From the NCBI RefSeq assembly GCF_004310665.1, contig NZ_SIXF01000025.1, positions 1 through 64,000 on the forward strand: a stretch of 64,000 nt of DNA, in the 5' to 3' direction. This document shows, piece after piece, positions 15,966-25,079 of this stretch. Position 1 is the stretch's first letter. Each line of letters begins with the position of its first letter. The position numbers and the translations under genes were made by a program. Under the pieces are notes generated by a model. The model ran no database searches, had not been told where the DNA came from, and saw only the letters and a program-made list of their open reading frames with translations. Origin of the DNA: Pedobacter kyonggii. GTDB lineage: Bacteria > Bacteroidota > Bacteroidia > Sphingobacteriales > Sphingobacteriaceae.

Positions 15966-17942
15966 ATGGGAAATATATTGGCAAAACATGATCTGGCAGG
16001 CGGATATTGCAACAGTTTAACCGCTTATTCGAGGTATTTAACCCGCGAAGTGAATATTGGTGATATTGCATTGGGAGGGCATAATCCAATCAGGATCCAA
16101 TCCATGACGACTACCGATACCATGGATACTTTGGGTACTGTAGCGCAGACCATCCGAATGGTAGAATCTGGTTGCGAATATGTTCGTATCACCGCACCGA
16201 GCATTAAAGAAGCCGAAAATCTGGCCAATATTAAAAAAGAACTGCGTTTCCGAGGTTATAACGTGCCATTAATTGCCGATATCCATTTTACGCCTAATGC
16301 TGCCGAAATGGCTGCGCGTATTGTAGAAAAAGTAAGGGTTAACCCTGGCAATTATGCAGATAAAAAGAAATTCGAGAATCTAGAATATACACAAGACGCT
16401 TACAATGCAGAGTTAAGCCGGATTTACAAAAAATTTATCCCTTTAGTTAAAATCTGCAAAGAGTATGGTACCGCCATGCGCATTGGCACTAACCACGGAT
16501 CGCTTTCTGACAGGATTATGAGTCATTATGGCGATACTCCCCGTGGAATGGTTGAATCGGCAATGGAGTTTATCCGCATGTGCGAAGACCAGAATTATTA
16601 TAACCTGGTGATCTCAATGAAAGCCAGTAATACCCAGGTGATGGTTCAGGCGTACCGTTTGCTGGTAGAAACCATGGCTAAAGAAGGGATGAATTACCCT
16701 TTGCATTTAGGCGTTACCGAAGCAGGTGATGGAGAAGATGGCCGTATTAAATCGGCCGTTGGTATTGGAACGTTATTAGAAGATGGTTTGGGCGATACTA
16801 TTCGTGTTTCCTTAACTGAAGACCCTGAATTTGAAGCACCAGTTGCTAAAGCCCTGGCAGACCGGTACTCGAAAAGGAGTTTGGAGCTTGGAGTTCAGCG
16901 TTTTGAGCCGCATGCAAAACTCCCAACTCCCAACGCTCAACTCCCAACTTATAACCCCTACGAGTACAACCGGCGTATTACCACAGCTGTACAGCATATC
17001 GGTGGCCATCACCATCCGGTAGTAATGATCGATGTTTCGAAAGAAAACTTAAAAGATCCTTACTTTTTAAATTCAGTTGGTTACAATTACAGCGCAGGTT
17101 TAGATAAATATAATTTGGCCGATCAGGCTTGCGATTTGGCCTTTTTAGGTGATAATTTGCCGTCTTTCTCTTTTCCAGGGAATTTAAAGCAAATTTACAA
17201 TTACCAGACCTGGCTAAAACTTCAAGATAAAAACAATTGTCATCCCTTATTTACGCTAGAAGAATTTAATGGCGCTGATCATAAAGATGAATTTTTGAAC
17301 TTTGTTGAAGTTGATGCGCAACAGTTAACCAATTTAACAATTAACCAGTTAACTAACGTTGTATTAATTCTAGAAACATCTGCAGCACATGGAATGGCCG
17401 AGCAAAGGGCATTTTTTGTTGCTTTACAAGAGAAAAATATCCAGATTCCTGTTATTATAAAAAGGACTTACCAGGATGTAGATGCCGATCACCTAATGCT
17501 TTATGCTGCAACCGATATTGGCGCCTTATTTACCGATGGTTTTGGAGATGGTGTATGGATTGATGCAGAAGGTCAAAACCTTTCGTTGATTAATTCTACC
17601 AGCTTTGGGATTTTACAGGCTACACGAACACGCATCAGTAAAACAGAATATATTTCTTGCCCAAGCTGTGGAAGAACACTTTTCGATTTACAAGAAACCA
17701 CACAGTTAATCCGCTCACGTACTGATCATTTAAAAGGAATAAAAATCGGTATCATGGGTTGTATAGTTAACGGCCCAGGCGAAATGGCCGATGCCGATTA
17801 CGGTTATGTGGGCACCGGGCCGGATAAAATTACGCTGTACCGCGGTAAAGAAGTGGTAAAGAAAAATGTAACTACCGCCTATGCGCTTGATGAACTGATC
17901 GATATCATTAAAGATGATGGCAACTGGGTAGAGAAGGTTTAA
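15966..17942 (+). CDS. ispG: 4-hydroxy-3-methylbut-2-enyl diphosphate synthase IspG
   Basis: Penultimate step of the MEP isoprenoid pathway: a [4Fe-4S] enzyme that opens the cyclic diphosphate MEcPP to HMBPP. 658 residues, the long form typical of Bacteroidota, with an insertion domain between the TIM barrel and the Fe-S domain. Seen: TREVNIGDIALGGHNPIRIQ at the N-terminus, the barrel to about residue 295, and CPSCGRT plus GCIVNGPGEMADADYG near the C-terminus, which supply the cluster Cys and the catalytic Glu. Two intergenic-type repeats sit in frame: the CTCCCAA type at codons about 299-330, and an aaccagttaac type at codons about 451-466. Both fall near expected domain borders. Confidence 0.95.
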   Translation: MGNILAKHDLAGGYCNSLTAYSRYLTREVNIGDIALGGHNPIRIQSMTTTDTMDTLGTVAQTIRMVESGCEYVRITAPSIKEAENLANIKKELRFRGYNVPLIADIHFTPNAAEMAARIVEKVRVNPGNYADKKKFENLEYTQDAYNAELSRIYKKFIPLVKICKEYGTAMRIGTNHGSLSDRIMSHYGDTPRGMVESAMEFIRMCEDQNYYNLVISMKASNTQVMVQAYRLLVETMAKEGMNYPLHLGVTEAGDGEDGRIKSAVGIGTLLEDGLGDTIRVSLTEDPEFEAPVAKALADRYSKRSLELGVQRFEPHAKLPTPNAQLPTYNPYEYNRRITTAVQHIGGHHHPVVMIDVSKENLKDPYFLNSVGYNYSAGLDKYNLADQACDLAFLGDNLPSFSFPGNLKQIYNYQTWLKLQDKNNCHPLFTLEEFNGADHKDEFLNFVEVDAQQLTNLTINQLTNVVLILETSAAHGMAEQRAFFVALQEKNIQIPVIIKRTYQDVDADHLMLYAATDIGALFTDGFGDGVWIDAEGQNLSLINSTSFGILQATRTRISKTEYISCPSCGRTLFDLQETTQLIRSRTDHLKGIKIGIMGCIVNGPGEMADADYGYVGTGPDKITLYRGKEVVKKNVTTAYALDELIDIIKDDGNWVEKV

Positions 17943-17979
17943 TAATTCGCGCCGTGGTCTGTGTCCTCACAGACCACTA

Positions 17980-18115
17980 TACTGTCATTCTGAGCGCGGC
18001 GAAGAATCTATATCCTGTAGCACCGAATTACAAACTACTGCGCCATATCAATACTTAGTTTAACAGCACCAATATTCTCACAGCAGATTCTTCATTGCAT
18101 TCAGAATGACAAAGA
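17980..18115. repeat. Paired REP-like elements in inverted orientation
   Basis: tgtcattctgagcgcggcga at 17982 and its inverted relative cttcattgcattcagaatga at about 18091-18110 can form a long imperfect hairpin between ispG and the channel gene. The same unit recurs near 2.1, 22.9, 23.2 and 39.1 kb. Confidence 0.65.
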
Positions 18116-18162
18116 CTAGAGCACCATTTAAATTTCTGATCAATAAATCCTAAATTGCCTTA

Positions 18163-19437
18163 ATGAACATCCCGGAGTTTCAATCCCTGTTTAATGAACT
18201 TAGAAACTGGCTCGCTGGCAAAGGCCTTGCTGGTGGCGAACTCATTTATGCTTACTTTTTTATCGGGCTTCTTGGTGTTATTTTATTTCTGTTCATCACC
18301 ATATTTTTAACCCGACAGCTTTTTATCGTTGTCGTAAAAAGTGCTAAAACCAAATCCGATTGGCAAAAGGCATTGTTCGAGTTCAGGGTTTTCAGGGCAT
18401 TTGCCCTAATATTTGGCGCCTACATTATTTATAACGTAGTCCCTTATCTTTTTATCGATTTTAAAAACGGATTATTTTATGCTTTGATTTTTGCTAAAAT
18501 CTACATGGTTTTAGCAGTAATGTTTGCTGTAAATGCATTTCTGAATGCTTTGGTATCCATCATGGAATCATCAAAGAAATACGCCGATAAACCCGTTAGA
18601 AGCTACAAACAGGTAGCCAAAATTGTATTTTACATTGTTGGTTTTGTGCTCATCCTGTCGATTATTCTTGGCGAATCGCCCCTGTATGTCTTTGGTGGGT
18701 TTGGCGCGGTTACTGCTGTTTTTATTCTGGTTTTTAGGGATCCGATTCTAGGTTTTGTTGCCTCGGTACAAATGAGTGCTATTGATCTGGTTAGGGTAGG
18801 TGATTGGATTACTGTAGAGAAATATGGTGCCGATGGTGAAGTAACTGAAATCAATTTAACCACCATTAAAGTGCGTAACTGGGATAAAACCGTAACCATT
18901 GTGCCGAGTTATGCTATTGTTAGTGAGTCGTTTAAGAACTGGCGGGCGATGGAGGAAAGCGAAGGCAGAAGGATTAAACGCCACATTAATATTAAAATTT
19001 CGAGTATTAAATTCTGTGATGAAGAGCTGATCGGGAGATTACAGAGCATCGATTTTTTGAAAGATTACCTTAAGGAAACGCAGGCTTTTATAGAAAGGTA
19101 TAACGCTGAAAATACAGTAAATCCCAATAATCTGGTTAATGGCCGCCACATGACCAATATTGGTACTTTTAGGGTTTATGCAGAAAAATACCTGGAGAGT
19201 AATCCTTATATCAACACCGACTTAACCTTTATGGTACGCCAGTTGCAGGCTACAGAAAACGGATTGCCGATAGAAATTTATGTATTCTCGAAAGAAAAGG
19301 GATTAAAGCGTTTTGAAGAAGTGGCTGCTGATATTTTTGATCACTTGTTGGCAGCTGTTCCTTACTTCGACCTCGAAATTTTCCAAAGCCCCAGTGGCAG
19401 CGATATGCGTAATTTTGTAAGGAGAGGGGATGATTAG
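18163..19437 (+). CDS. MscS-family mechanosensitive ion channel, YbdG-like
   Basis: 424-residue inner-membrane channel that opens on hypo-osmotic stress. Hydrophobic segments lie at about residues 28-52, 75-100, 105-130 and 148-170. The pore helix and MscS core follow (FGGFGAVTAVFILVFRDPI, then VGDWITVEKYGADGEVTEIN). A cytoplasmic beta domain contains VTIVPSYAIVSESFKNW. The length and the GADGEV segment fit the YbdG/MscM subfamily rather than small MscS. It appears monocistronic. Confidence 0.88.
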   Translation: MNIPEFQSLFNELRNWLAGKGLAGGELIYAYFFIGLLGVILFLFITIFLTRQLFIVVVKSAKTKSDWQKALFEFRVFRAFALIFGAYIIYNVVPYLFIDFKNGLFYALIFAKIYMVLAVMFAVNAFLNALVSIMESSKKYADKPVRSYKQVAKIVFYIVGFVLILSIILGESPLYVFGGFGAVTAVFILVFRDPILGFVASVQMSAIDLVRVGDWITVEKYGADGEVTEINLTTIKVRNWDKTVTIVPSYAIVSESFKNWRAMEESEGRRIKRHINIKISSIKFCDEELIGRLQSIDFLKDYLKETQAFIERYNAENTVNPNNLVNGRHMTNIGTFRVYAEKYLESNPYINTDLTFMVRQLQATENGLPIEIYVFSKEKGLKRFEEVAADIFDHLLAAVPYFDLEIFQSPSGSDMRNFVRRGDD

Positions 19438-19447
19438 TATTGAAAAA

Positions 19448-19981
19448 TTAGAACTCCCATAAATAATTTCCACCAAAGTAGTTTCTTAGGAAAACCAAAG
19501 AAATGATAATCAAAAAGACTAAAATTCCCTGAAGGGTAACGTTTTGTGCCAGTTTATTGTTAAAATAGAGAATTATCGCTAGCAAAACACCTAAAGTACT
19601 GGTAACTAATCCCAAAAAATCATCCTTAAAAAACCGGGTTTTACAAACAATAATTACGTCAGATTTCCTTAAACCATAATAAAGAATAATGCCGGTTATT
19701 TTTGATCTACAGATTAGCAGCGAATCTTTCTCGTTTATTTCATTGAAAAGTATAGGTGGGATCCTATATTTTTCATGAGGGGTTTGAACACTAAAAATGC
19801 GTTCCTTTCCGTTTTTGGAGCGATAGCCCTCAAAATCAACAATAAATTCAGTATTTGATTTTACGGGCGAGAAATTACTGTCAAGAAAAATGATAAAACA
19901 GAAAAGTAATGTTAATCCAATTAAGATCTTTTTAAATATGGCTTGATTGAGGCCAGAAAGGTTGATTTTATCTTGAGCCAT
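19448..19981 (-). CDS. Hypothetical membrane protein
   Basis: 177 residues, no family recognised. One hydrophobic helix at about residues 18-33 and two more near the C-terminus (about 123-140 and 150-166) flank a soluble, charged segment of about 85 residues rich in Lys and Glu. The soluble part probably lies in the periplasm. It is convergent with the channel gene (10 bases apart) and 27 bases downstream of the alpha/beta hydrolase gene in the same direction, so it may be co-transcribed with the hydrolase. Confidence 0.55.
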   Translation of the reverse strand: MAQDKINLSGLNQAIFKKILIGLTLLFCFIIFLDSNFSPVKSNTEFIVDFEGYRSKNGKERIFSVQTPHEKYRIPPILFNEINEKDSLLICRSKITGIILYYGLRKSDVIIVCKTRFFKDDFLGLVTSTLGVLLAIILYFNNKLAQNVTLQGILVFLIIISLVFLRNYFGGNYLWEF

Positions 19982-20008
19982 AATTTATGATGGCCCAAGA
20001 TAATTAAT

Positions 20009-20839
20009 TTATACTTCATTTATAAAGGTGATTACCTTTTCACAGACCTTAAACAAAAGTGGTGGCAAAGTTTCGCTGGTGTAAGGTTGTATTGCTCCAT
20101 ACACATGGTTGGCGCCTTCAATTTTAACCAATCTGCTATTCGGATTAGCCTCTGCCAAAGTTTGTGCGGTTTCAAAAGGAACATTCACATCGTCATCGCC
20201 ATGGATAATTAACCAAGGGATGTTTACGCGTTTTGCTGCGTCTAAAATATTCAATGCTGCTGTATTTTCTTCCAAATCTTCGAGTAAGGTTACATTTAAA
20301 GGCATCTGCTCTTTCGTTCGGGCATTGGTCACGAATATTTTGCCATTTTTTTTCCATTCAGCTTCCTGTTCTTTTTTCCACAGACTGGCAAAATCGCCAA
20401 TGGCACTCCAGGTAATCAGTTTGTTGATCCTTAAATCGTTCGCAGCCTCAATAATCGATAATCCACCACCGCGGCTATGGCCTATCAGGTTCACCTTTGT
20501 GTCTTTACCGTACGCTTTTTCGATAAAATCGAGTACCGCATTTAAATCAAAAAGTTCTTTTGATACGGTGTTGCTGGCAAAGGCATCCATATCGGTTACA
20601 TCTTTCGGGGCATCAACTGGCACACCACTATGCGATAAATTGAACTTAATGTAACGGTAGCCATTGCTGGCAAAATACCTGGCGACTAAATTGTGTGCGC
20701 CCCAATCTTTAAAGCCTTTAAAGCCATGAACAAAAAGTACAATGGGCGTATTAGGATTTTTTTCATCAAAAGTGATATCGCCAATAATTAATTTTCCGTC
20801 TGAACCGCTAAGGCTAAAATTGCTTTGTGTAATCATCAT
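20009..20839 (-). CDS. Alpha/beta hydrolase, dienelactone hydrolase-like
   Basis: 276-residue cytoplasmic serine hydrolase. The oxyanion-side motif is LFVHGFKGFKDWG near residue 33, the nucleophile elbow GHSRGGG near residue 120, the Asp in IIHGDDDVNVP near 220 and the His in GANHVYG near 245. The full catalytic triad is present. The GHSRGGG elbow and the N-terminal beta strands resemble acyl-peptide or dienelactone hydrolase-like esterases. No signal peptide. Either of two adjacent Met codons may be the start. Substrate unknown. Confidence 0.75.
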   Translation of the reverse strand: MMITQSNFSLSGSDGKLIIGDITFDEKNPNTPIVLFVHGFKGFKDWGAHNLVARYFASNGYRYIKFNLSHSGVPVDAPKDVTDMDAFASNTVSKELFDLNAVLDFIEKAYGKDTKVNLIGHSRGGGLSIIEAANDLRINKLITWSAIGDFASLWKKEQEAEWKKNGKIFVTNARTKEQMPLNVTLLEDLEENTAALNILDAAKRVNIPWLIIHGDDDVNVPFETAQTLAEANPNSRLVKIEGANHVYGAIQPYTSETLPPLLFKVCEKVITFINEV

Positions 20840-20924
20840 TTAAGGAATTGGTACAGATTATAAACCTACGAAATCTTATTTTGTTGTGTATTTTTTGTGT
20901 TTAAAACAGGAGGGTATTGACCGC

Positions 20925-21062
20925 AACTGTGAGTATAACAGCCCTGATGGAAATGGAAATCCCTTTTGGATAGGTAAATTGTTGTTTAAAAATTTTATCC
21001 AAAAGGATTGAAATGTACAGCAGGACAGAACCTTTCCTATTACTACTGGGACTGCGCTTTTA
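20925..21062. repeat. Dispersed imperfect hairpin element
   Basis: atcccttttggata at about 20959-20972 and tatccaaaaggat at 20996-21008 form a hairpin. The downstream text aaatgtacagcaggacagaa resembles the elements at 2.3 and 34.1 kb. No gene is supported between 20840 and 21093. Confidence 0.5.
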
Positions 21063-21093
21063 AAAAAAGAAACATACATTATTTAATAATAAG

Positions 21094-21475
21094 TTACTCT
21101 TTAGCGTAATAATACCACGCCCATCCCACAAACAACAACTGGAAAGGCAGCCTAATCCAAACAATAAGCGGAGTGACCAGTATTTTACCCAACATGAACG
21201 GCGCCACCTGGAATCAGGTAGATATGTGCCGGTAAAAATGCGGTCAACATCAGTATAATCAACAGTGCCGCTAGTTTTCTGGTCTTCTTAATCAACAATA
21301 AAACCCCTAAAACAATTTCTAATATTCCGGAAAAATAAATTAAAAAGCCAGGTGCAGGCAACCATTTTGGAATAATCACGTAATATACTGCAGTGGATAA
21401 AAAGTGGTTACATCCAGCCAGGACCTAGAAGAGGGCGTAAATCCAGAGAAAAATTATGCGGATTGGTTTGTTCAT
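21094..21475 (-). pseudogene. Broken DoxX-family membrane protein gene
   Basis: Read from the ATG at 21475, the frame gives MNKPIRIIFLWIYALF, then an in-frame TAG at codon 17 (21427-21425), then continues through IIPKWLPAPGFLIYFSGILE and KTRKLAALLIILMLTAFLPA. It then runs off frame near 21211. Dropping one base there restores LGKILVTPLIVWIRLPFQ and a normal end at 21094. Put together this is a complete DoxX-type protein with four helices (about 125 residues), inactivated by one nonsense change (probably Tyr to stop) and one single-base insertion. DoxX proteins are small integral membrane proteins. A sequencing error could explain one lesion, but hardly two. Confidence 0.8.
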
Positions 21476-21614
21476 GCAAATCGATATGGTTTGATTAATC
21501 TTTAAGCTCTTTATTTAAAACCGTTCTAAATTGATGTAAATTACAGGTTAATGACAGTCACATGCGTTCTCCCTGTTACTTTTGTATCCCGATAATAGTT
21601 AATAACGGAAGCAC

Positions 21615-22841
21615 TTGGAATATTTAAAAGTAATAGCTTTTACGCATCACCACATCGACCTGAAATCTTTAGGGAAATTAGTTATTTGTGATCAGAGTTT
21701 AGATAGCAGGTTGAAGAATGTTCAAGCAGAACTTCCCGTTAGTGAAATTTTCTATATCGGAACCTGTAACCGTGTGGAGTTTGTTTTCCTTACCAAAGAG
21801 AAAACCGACAAGGAATTTGTAACCAGATTCCTAACTGTTTTAGACATGGGACTGCCTCCTGAATTTATGGAGCGTTTTCTTGATAATGTTACGGTATACG
21901 AAAATGAAGAAGCTTTTAACCATTTGCTCAGAACATCTTGCTCTTTAGAGAGTTTGGTGGTTGGCGAAAAGGAAATTCTTGCCCAGATCCGTAAAGCTTA
22001 CGAAAACTGCCGAGACGCAGGTTTTACTGGCGATTATATGCGTATGATTATGGATCGTGTGGTTAAAACCGCAAAAGAAGTTTATACGCACACCAATATT
22101 TCGAAAAATCCGGTTTCTGTTGTTTCATTGGCCTACCGTAAGCTTAAAGAGTTAAATATGTGCGGCAACTCACGTATCTTGATTATTGGCGCTGGCGAAA
22201 CCAATCAGAACATTGCAAAATACCTTAACAAACATAAATACTCGAATTTCTCGATTTTCAACCGTACGTTTTCTAAGGCCGAATCTTTGGCGGAAGAACT
22301 AGGTGGCAAGGCTTATCCTTTAGCAGCGCTTGAGGATTTTAATGAAGGGTTTGATGTGATCATTACCTGTACTGGTTCAACCGAGGCAATTATTAACGAA
22401 GCCTTATACGCCAAACTTTTAAACGGCGATCAGGGCAAAAAGGTAATTGTAGATTTAGCCATCCCGAATGATGTTGCCCCGGCAGTAATTCATAACAACC
22501 CTGTACATTATATTGAGGTAGAATCGCTAAAAGAGGTGGCGCGCAAAAATATCCAGGAACGTTATAACGAACTGGTGCATGCCGAAGAAATTATCAGCAA
22601 CAACATTACCGAATTTTTCTCTGTTTTAAAACAACGCCGTATCGAATTGGCGATGCAGGAAGTACCAAGAAAGATTAAAGAAATCAAAAATACAGCCTTA
22701 AATGGCGTGTTTGCCGATGAAATTAGTCAGATGGATGAAGCCTCGCGCGAAGTTTTAGAACGTGTAATGAACTACATGGAGAAAAAATACATCAGCGTTC
22801 CAATGGTAATGGCAAAAGAAATTCTAGTTAATCAACCTTAA
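21615..22841 (+). CDS. hemA: Glutamyl-tRNA reductase HemA
   Basis: First committed step of C5-pathway heme synthesis: reduces glutamyl-tRNA to glutamate-1-semialdehyde with NADPH. 408 residues. The catalytic Cys51 lies in YIGTCNRVEF, the core segment SLESLVVGEKEILAQIRKAY follows, and the NADPH fold has LIIGAGETN. The start must be the TTG at 21615. A stop codon lies in frame 12 bases upstream, and no ATG occurs before the essential Cys. It opens the heme cluster; hemCD follows after a repeat-rich gap of 484 bases. Confidence 0.95.
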   Translation: MEYLKVIAFTHHHIDLKSLGKLVICDQSLDSRLKNVQAELPVSEIFYIGTCNRVEFVFLTKEKTDKEFVTRFLTVLDMGLPPEFMERFLDNVTVYENEEAFNHLLRTSCSLESLVVGEKEILAQIRKAYENCRDAGFTGDYMRMIMDRVVKTAKEVYTHTNISKNPVSVVSLAYRKLKELNMCGNSRILIIGAGETNQNIAKYLNKHKYSNFSIFNRTFSKAESLAEELGGKAYPLAALEDFNEGFDVIITCTGSTEAIINEALYAKLLNGDQGKKVIVDLAIPNDVAPAVIHNNPVHYIEVESLKEVARKNIQERYNELVHAEEIISNNITEFFSVLKQRRIELAMQEVPRKIKEIKNTALNGVFADEISQMDEASREVLERVMNYMEKKYISVPMVMAKEILVNQP

Positions 22842-23325
22842 TTTTACCGCAAAGATCGCCAAGGTTTAATTTTTTTTCTTTTTCTGTCTTCCTACATCTT
22901 GTCATTCTGAACGCAGTGATGAATCTTTTATTCTTTTAGATAAATCCCGAAATCAATTCTCTTGTCGTCCTGCTGAACTTGTTTCAGCATCTTTCATAAA
23001 ATCAACTTAAATGGACTTATATTCTTTAGATGGTTCAACCACCATCTAACATAATATCATAGTGAACTCAGGTGGTAATACTTGACTTAGCTTATATCTA
23101 AAAGAATTTAATTAAATGTAAGATGGTAACCTCTTACATCACGAATTTAAAACCAAAGCTTATCAGCTACAGATTCTTCGCTGCGCTCAGAATGACGAAT
23201 CAATTGGGCAAATGTCATAGAAATCCTTTAAATTATAGGTTCTGTAACCTCACTGTCTCATTTTTAAACAATTCATGGTATAAACCACTAATTAAATTAA
23301 ATTTGCAACTCATTTAACCTTTATA
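22842..23325. repeat. Repeat-rich gap between hemA and hemCD
   Basis: It holds a REP-like copy (tgtcattctgaacgcagtga) at about 22900-22919, a related tcctgctgaacttgtttcag copy near 22968, and an inverted copy (cttcgctgcgctcagaatga) near 23176. The fragment ttaccgcaaagatcgccaag lies right after hemA. No gene is supported; a 64-codon frame here is repeat translation. Confidence 0.6.
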
Positions 23326-24906
23326 GTGAAGAAATTAACCATTGGAACACGCGGTAGCGATCTGGCTTTATGGCAAGCAAATCATATAAAAGATGAATTG
23401 GCTGCAATTGGAATAGAAGCAGAAATAAAAATCATTAAAACTCAGGGCGATAAAATCCTGAATTTAAGATTAGATAAACTGGAAGGCAAAGGCTTCTTTA
23501 CCAAAGAATTGGAAGAAGAGCTTTTGGGCGGAACAATTGATCTGGCTGTACATTGCCTTAAAGATTTACCTACTACACACCCTGAAGGGTTGATTATCGC
23601 TGCTTTACCGCCACGTGAAGAAGCAAGCGAATATCTTTTGATTTTAAAAGATTGTGTAGATGTTTCGCAAAAGCTTTCGTTAAAAAAAGGTGCAATGGTT
23701 GGCACTTCATCCAATCGACGCAAAGCCCAGTTATTGGGTTTACGCCCTGATTTAGAGGTTGAAGATTTACGCGGAAATGTACCCACCCGTATCCAAAAAC
23801 TTCGTGATGAAGATTATGATGCCATTCTGATTGCAAAAGCTGGTGTTAAGCGTTTAAATCTTGATGTGAGCGATTTACATGTGGAAGAATTGGAAACTAC
23901 GGAGTTTATCCCGGCACCCGCTCAGGGCGCTTTGGCTATTCAGATCAGGGAAAATGATACCGAGCTTTTTGATGCATTGCAAAAATTGCACGACCCGGAA
24001 ACGGCAGAGACTGTAACTGTAGAACGCAAGGTTTTAAACCTTTTCGAAGGTGGTTGCCACATGCCTTTGGGCTGTTATTGCAAAAAAGAAAATGGAAAAT
24101 TCGAAATATGGACTTCAAAAGCCGAAACGGCCGACCATTTTCCTGAACGTTTGTTTTTACGCGCAGAAAGTACCGAAGGATTGGCAGAAAAAATTGTGGC
24201 CAAGTTTAATGTAGAAAGAAAGAAACCTGCAAAGGTTTTCATCTCGCGCGAAATTGGCGAGCACAGTTATTTCCGTAGGGCATTAGAAAATAATAATATT
24301 GAAATAGAAGGACGTTCGTTGATCCGTACATTCCCGATAGTAACTGTTTTAGATCAGTTTATTTTAAGACATGTAGATTGGGTTTTCTTCAGCAGCCGCA
24401 ACAGTGTTGAATATTTTTTCAACTTAAAACCAGTGCTTCCAAAGAGAACAAAATTTGGTGTGGTAGGAAGAGGATCAGAAGATGCCTTGCGTAAATTTGG
24501 CCACATTGCCGATTTTGTTGGCGAGAGTGGCGATATTACCGAAGTTGCTGAAGATTTCGCACAATTGGTTGGCGGTCAGCAAATACTGTTTCCAAGAGCA
24601 CAGGATTCTTTACAATCGATTCAAAAATCATTACCAGCTGATGCTAAAATAATCGATCTGCCGATTTACGAAACGGTAATCGAAGATGATATTGACCAAA
24701 GTTATGCTGATGTGCTGATTTTTACCAGTCCATCAAATGTTGATGCGTATTTCGCTAATAATTTATTGGAGCCAGGTCAACAGGTAATTGCCATTGGAAA
24801 CTCTACCGGTAAGAAATTTGATGAAATGGGCGTGAAATATGCTTTGCCTTATTCGCCTGATGAAATTGGACTAGCAGAAGCAGTGTTTGGGATTGAGATT
24901 AAGTAA
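23326..24906 (+). CDS. hemCD: HemC-HemD fusion: hydroxymethylbilane synthase / uroporphyrinogen-III synthase
   Basis: Two consecutive heme steps in one 526-residue protein: four porphobilinogen to hydroxymethylbilane, then closure to uroporphyrinogen III. Residues 1 to about 300 are HemC: GTRGSDLALWQA, the catalytic Asp80 in HCLKDLPT, and Cys244 in EGGCHMPLG, which carries the dipyrromethane cofactor. Residues about 305-526 are HemD-like: VFISREIGEHSYF, VFFSSRNSVEYFF and IFTSPSNVDAYF. The start is GTG at 23326. Fusion of these two enzymes removes the unstable linear tetrapyrrole quickly. HemD sequences diverge widely, so that half is assigned from fold-like motifs and position. Confidence 0.92.
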   Translation: MKKLTIGTRGSDLALWQANHIKDELAAIGIEAEIKIIKTQGDKILNLRLDKLEGKGFFTKELEEELLGGTIDLAVHCLKDLPTTHPEGLIIAALPPREEASEYLLILKDCVDVSQKLSLKKGAMVGTSSNRRKAQLLGLRPDLEVEDLRGNVPTRIQKLRDEDYDAILIAKAGVKRLNLDVSDLHVEELETTEFIPAPAQGALAIQIRENDTELFDALQKLHDPETAETVTVERKVLNLFEGGCHMPLGCYCKKENGKFEIWTSKAETADHFPERLFLRAESTEGLAEKIVAKFNVERKKPAKVFISREIGEHSYFRRALENNNIEIEGRSLIRTFPIVTVLDQFILRHVDWVFFSSRNSVEYFFNLKPVLPKRTKFGVVGRGSEDALRKFGHIADFVGESGDITEVAEDFAQLVGGQQILFPRAQDSLQSIQKSLPADAKIIDLPIYETVIEDDIDQSYADVLIFTSPSNVDAYFANNLLEPGQQVIAIGNSTGKKFDEMGVKYALPYSPDEIGLAEAVFGIEIK

Positions 24907-25079
24907 GGTTGAAGGTTTAGGGTGGAGGGGTTAGAGTTTAAGGTTTAAAATAATTAAGTCTTGATACCTGATACTATAATCTTGATACTAAATCTAAAAA
25001 TCTGTGCAATCACCCCGAAGGAAAAAATAAAAAATATTCAGGTCTCGATACTTGATACTAAATACTTGATACAAATAAA
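24905..25079. repeat. Heptamer-like repeat block before hemB
   Basis: A TTAAACC-type block (reverse form, ggtttagggtggaggggtta) at 24905-24950 is followed by TTGATAC-type units (cttgatacctgatactata) at 24959-24992. A segment shared with the 27.65 kb spacer (atctgtgcaatcaccccgaa) comes next, then another TTGATAC block that ends 3 bases before the hemB start. Confidence 0.65.

Noticed and set aside
16812-17022. Frames on both strands inside ispG with repeated SWELSVGSWE and NSQLPT text
   Set aside because: They are other-frame readings of the CTCCCAA repeat inside ispG, not genes; the repeat itself is reported.
20876-21079. Minus-strand 67-codon frame
   Set aside because: Lies in a dispersed hairpin element; composition does not look coding.
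23123-23317. Plus-strand 64-codon frame between hemA and hemCD
   Set aside because: Contains a REP-like copy read as protein.
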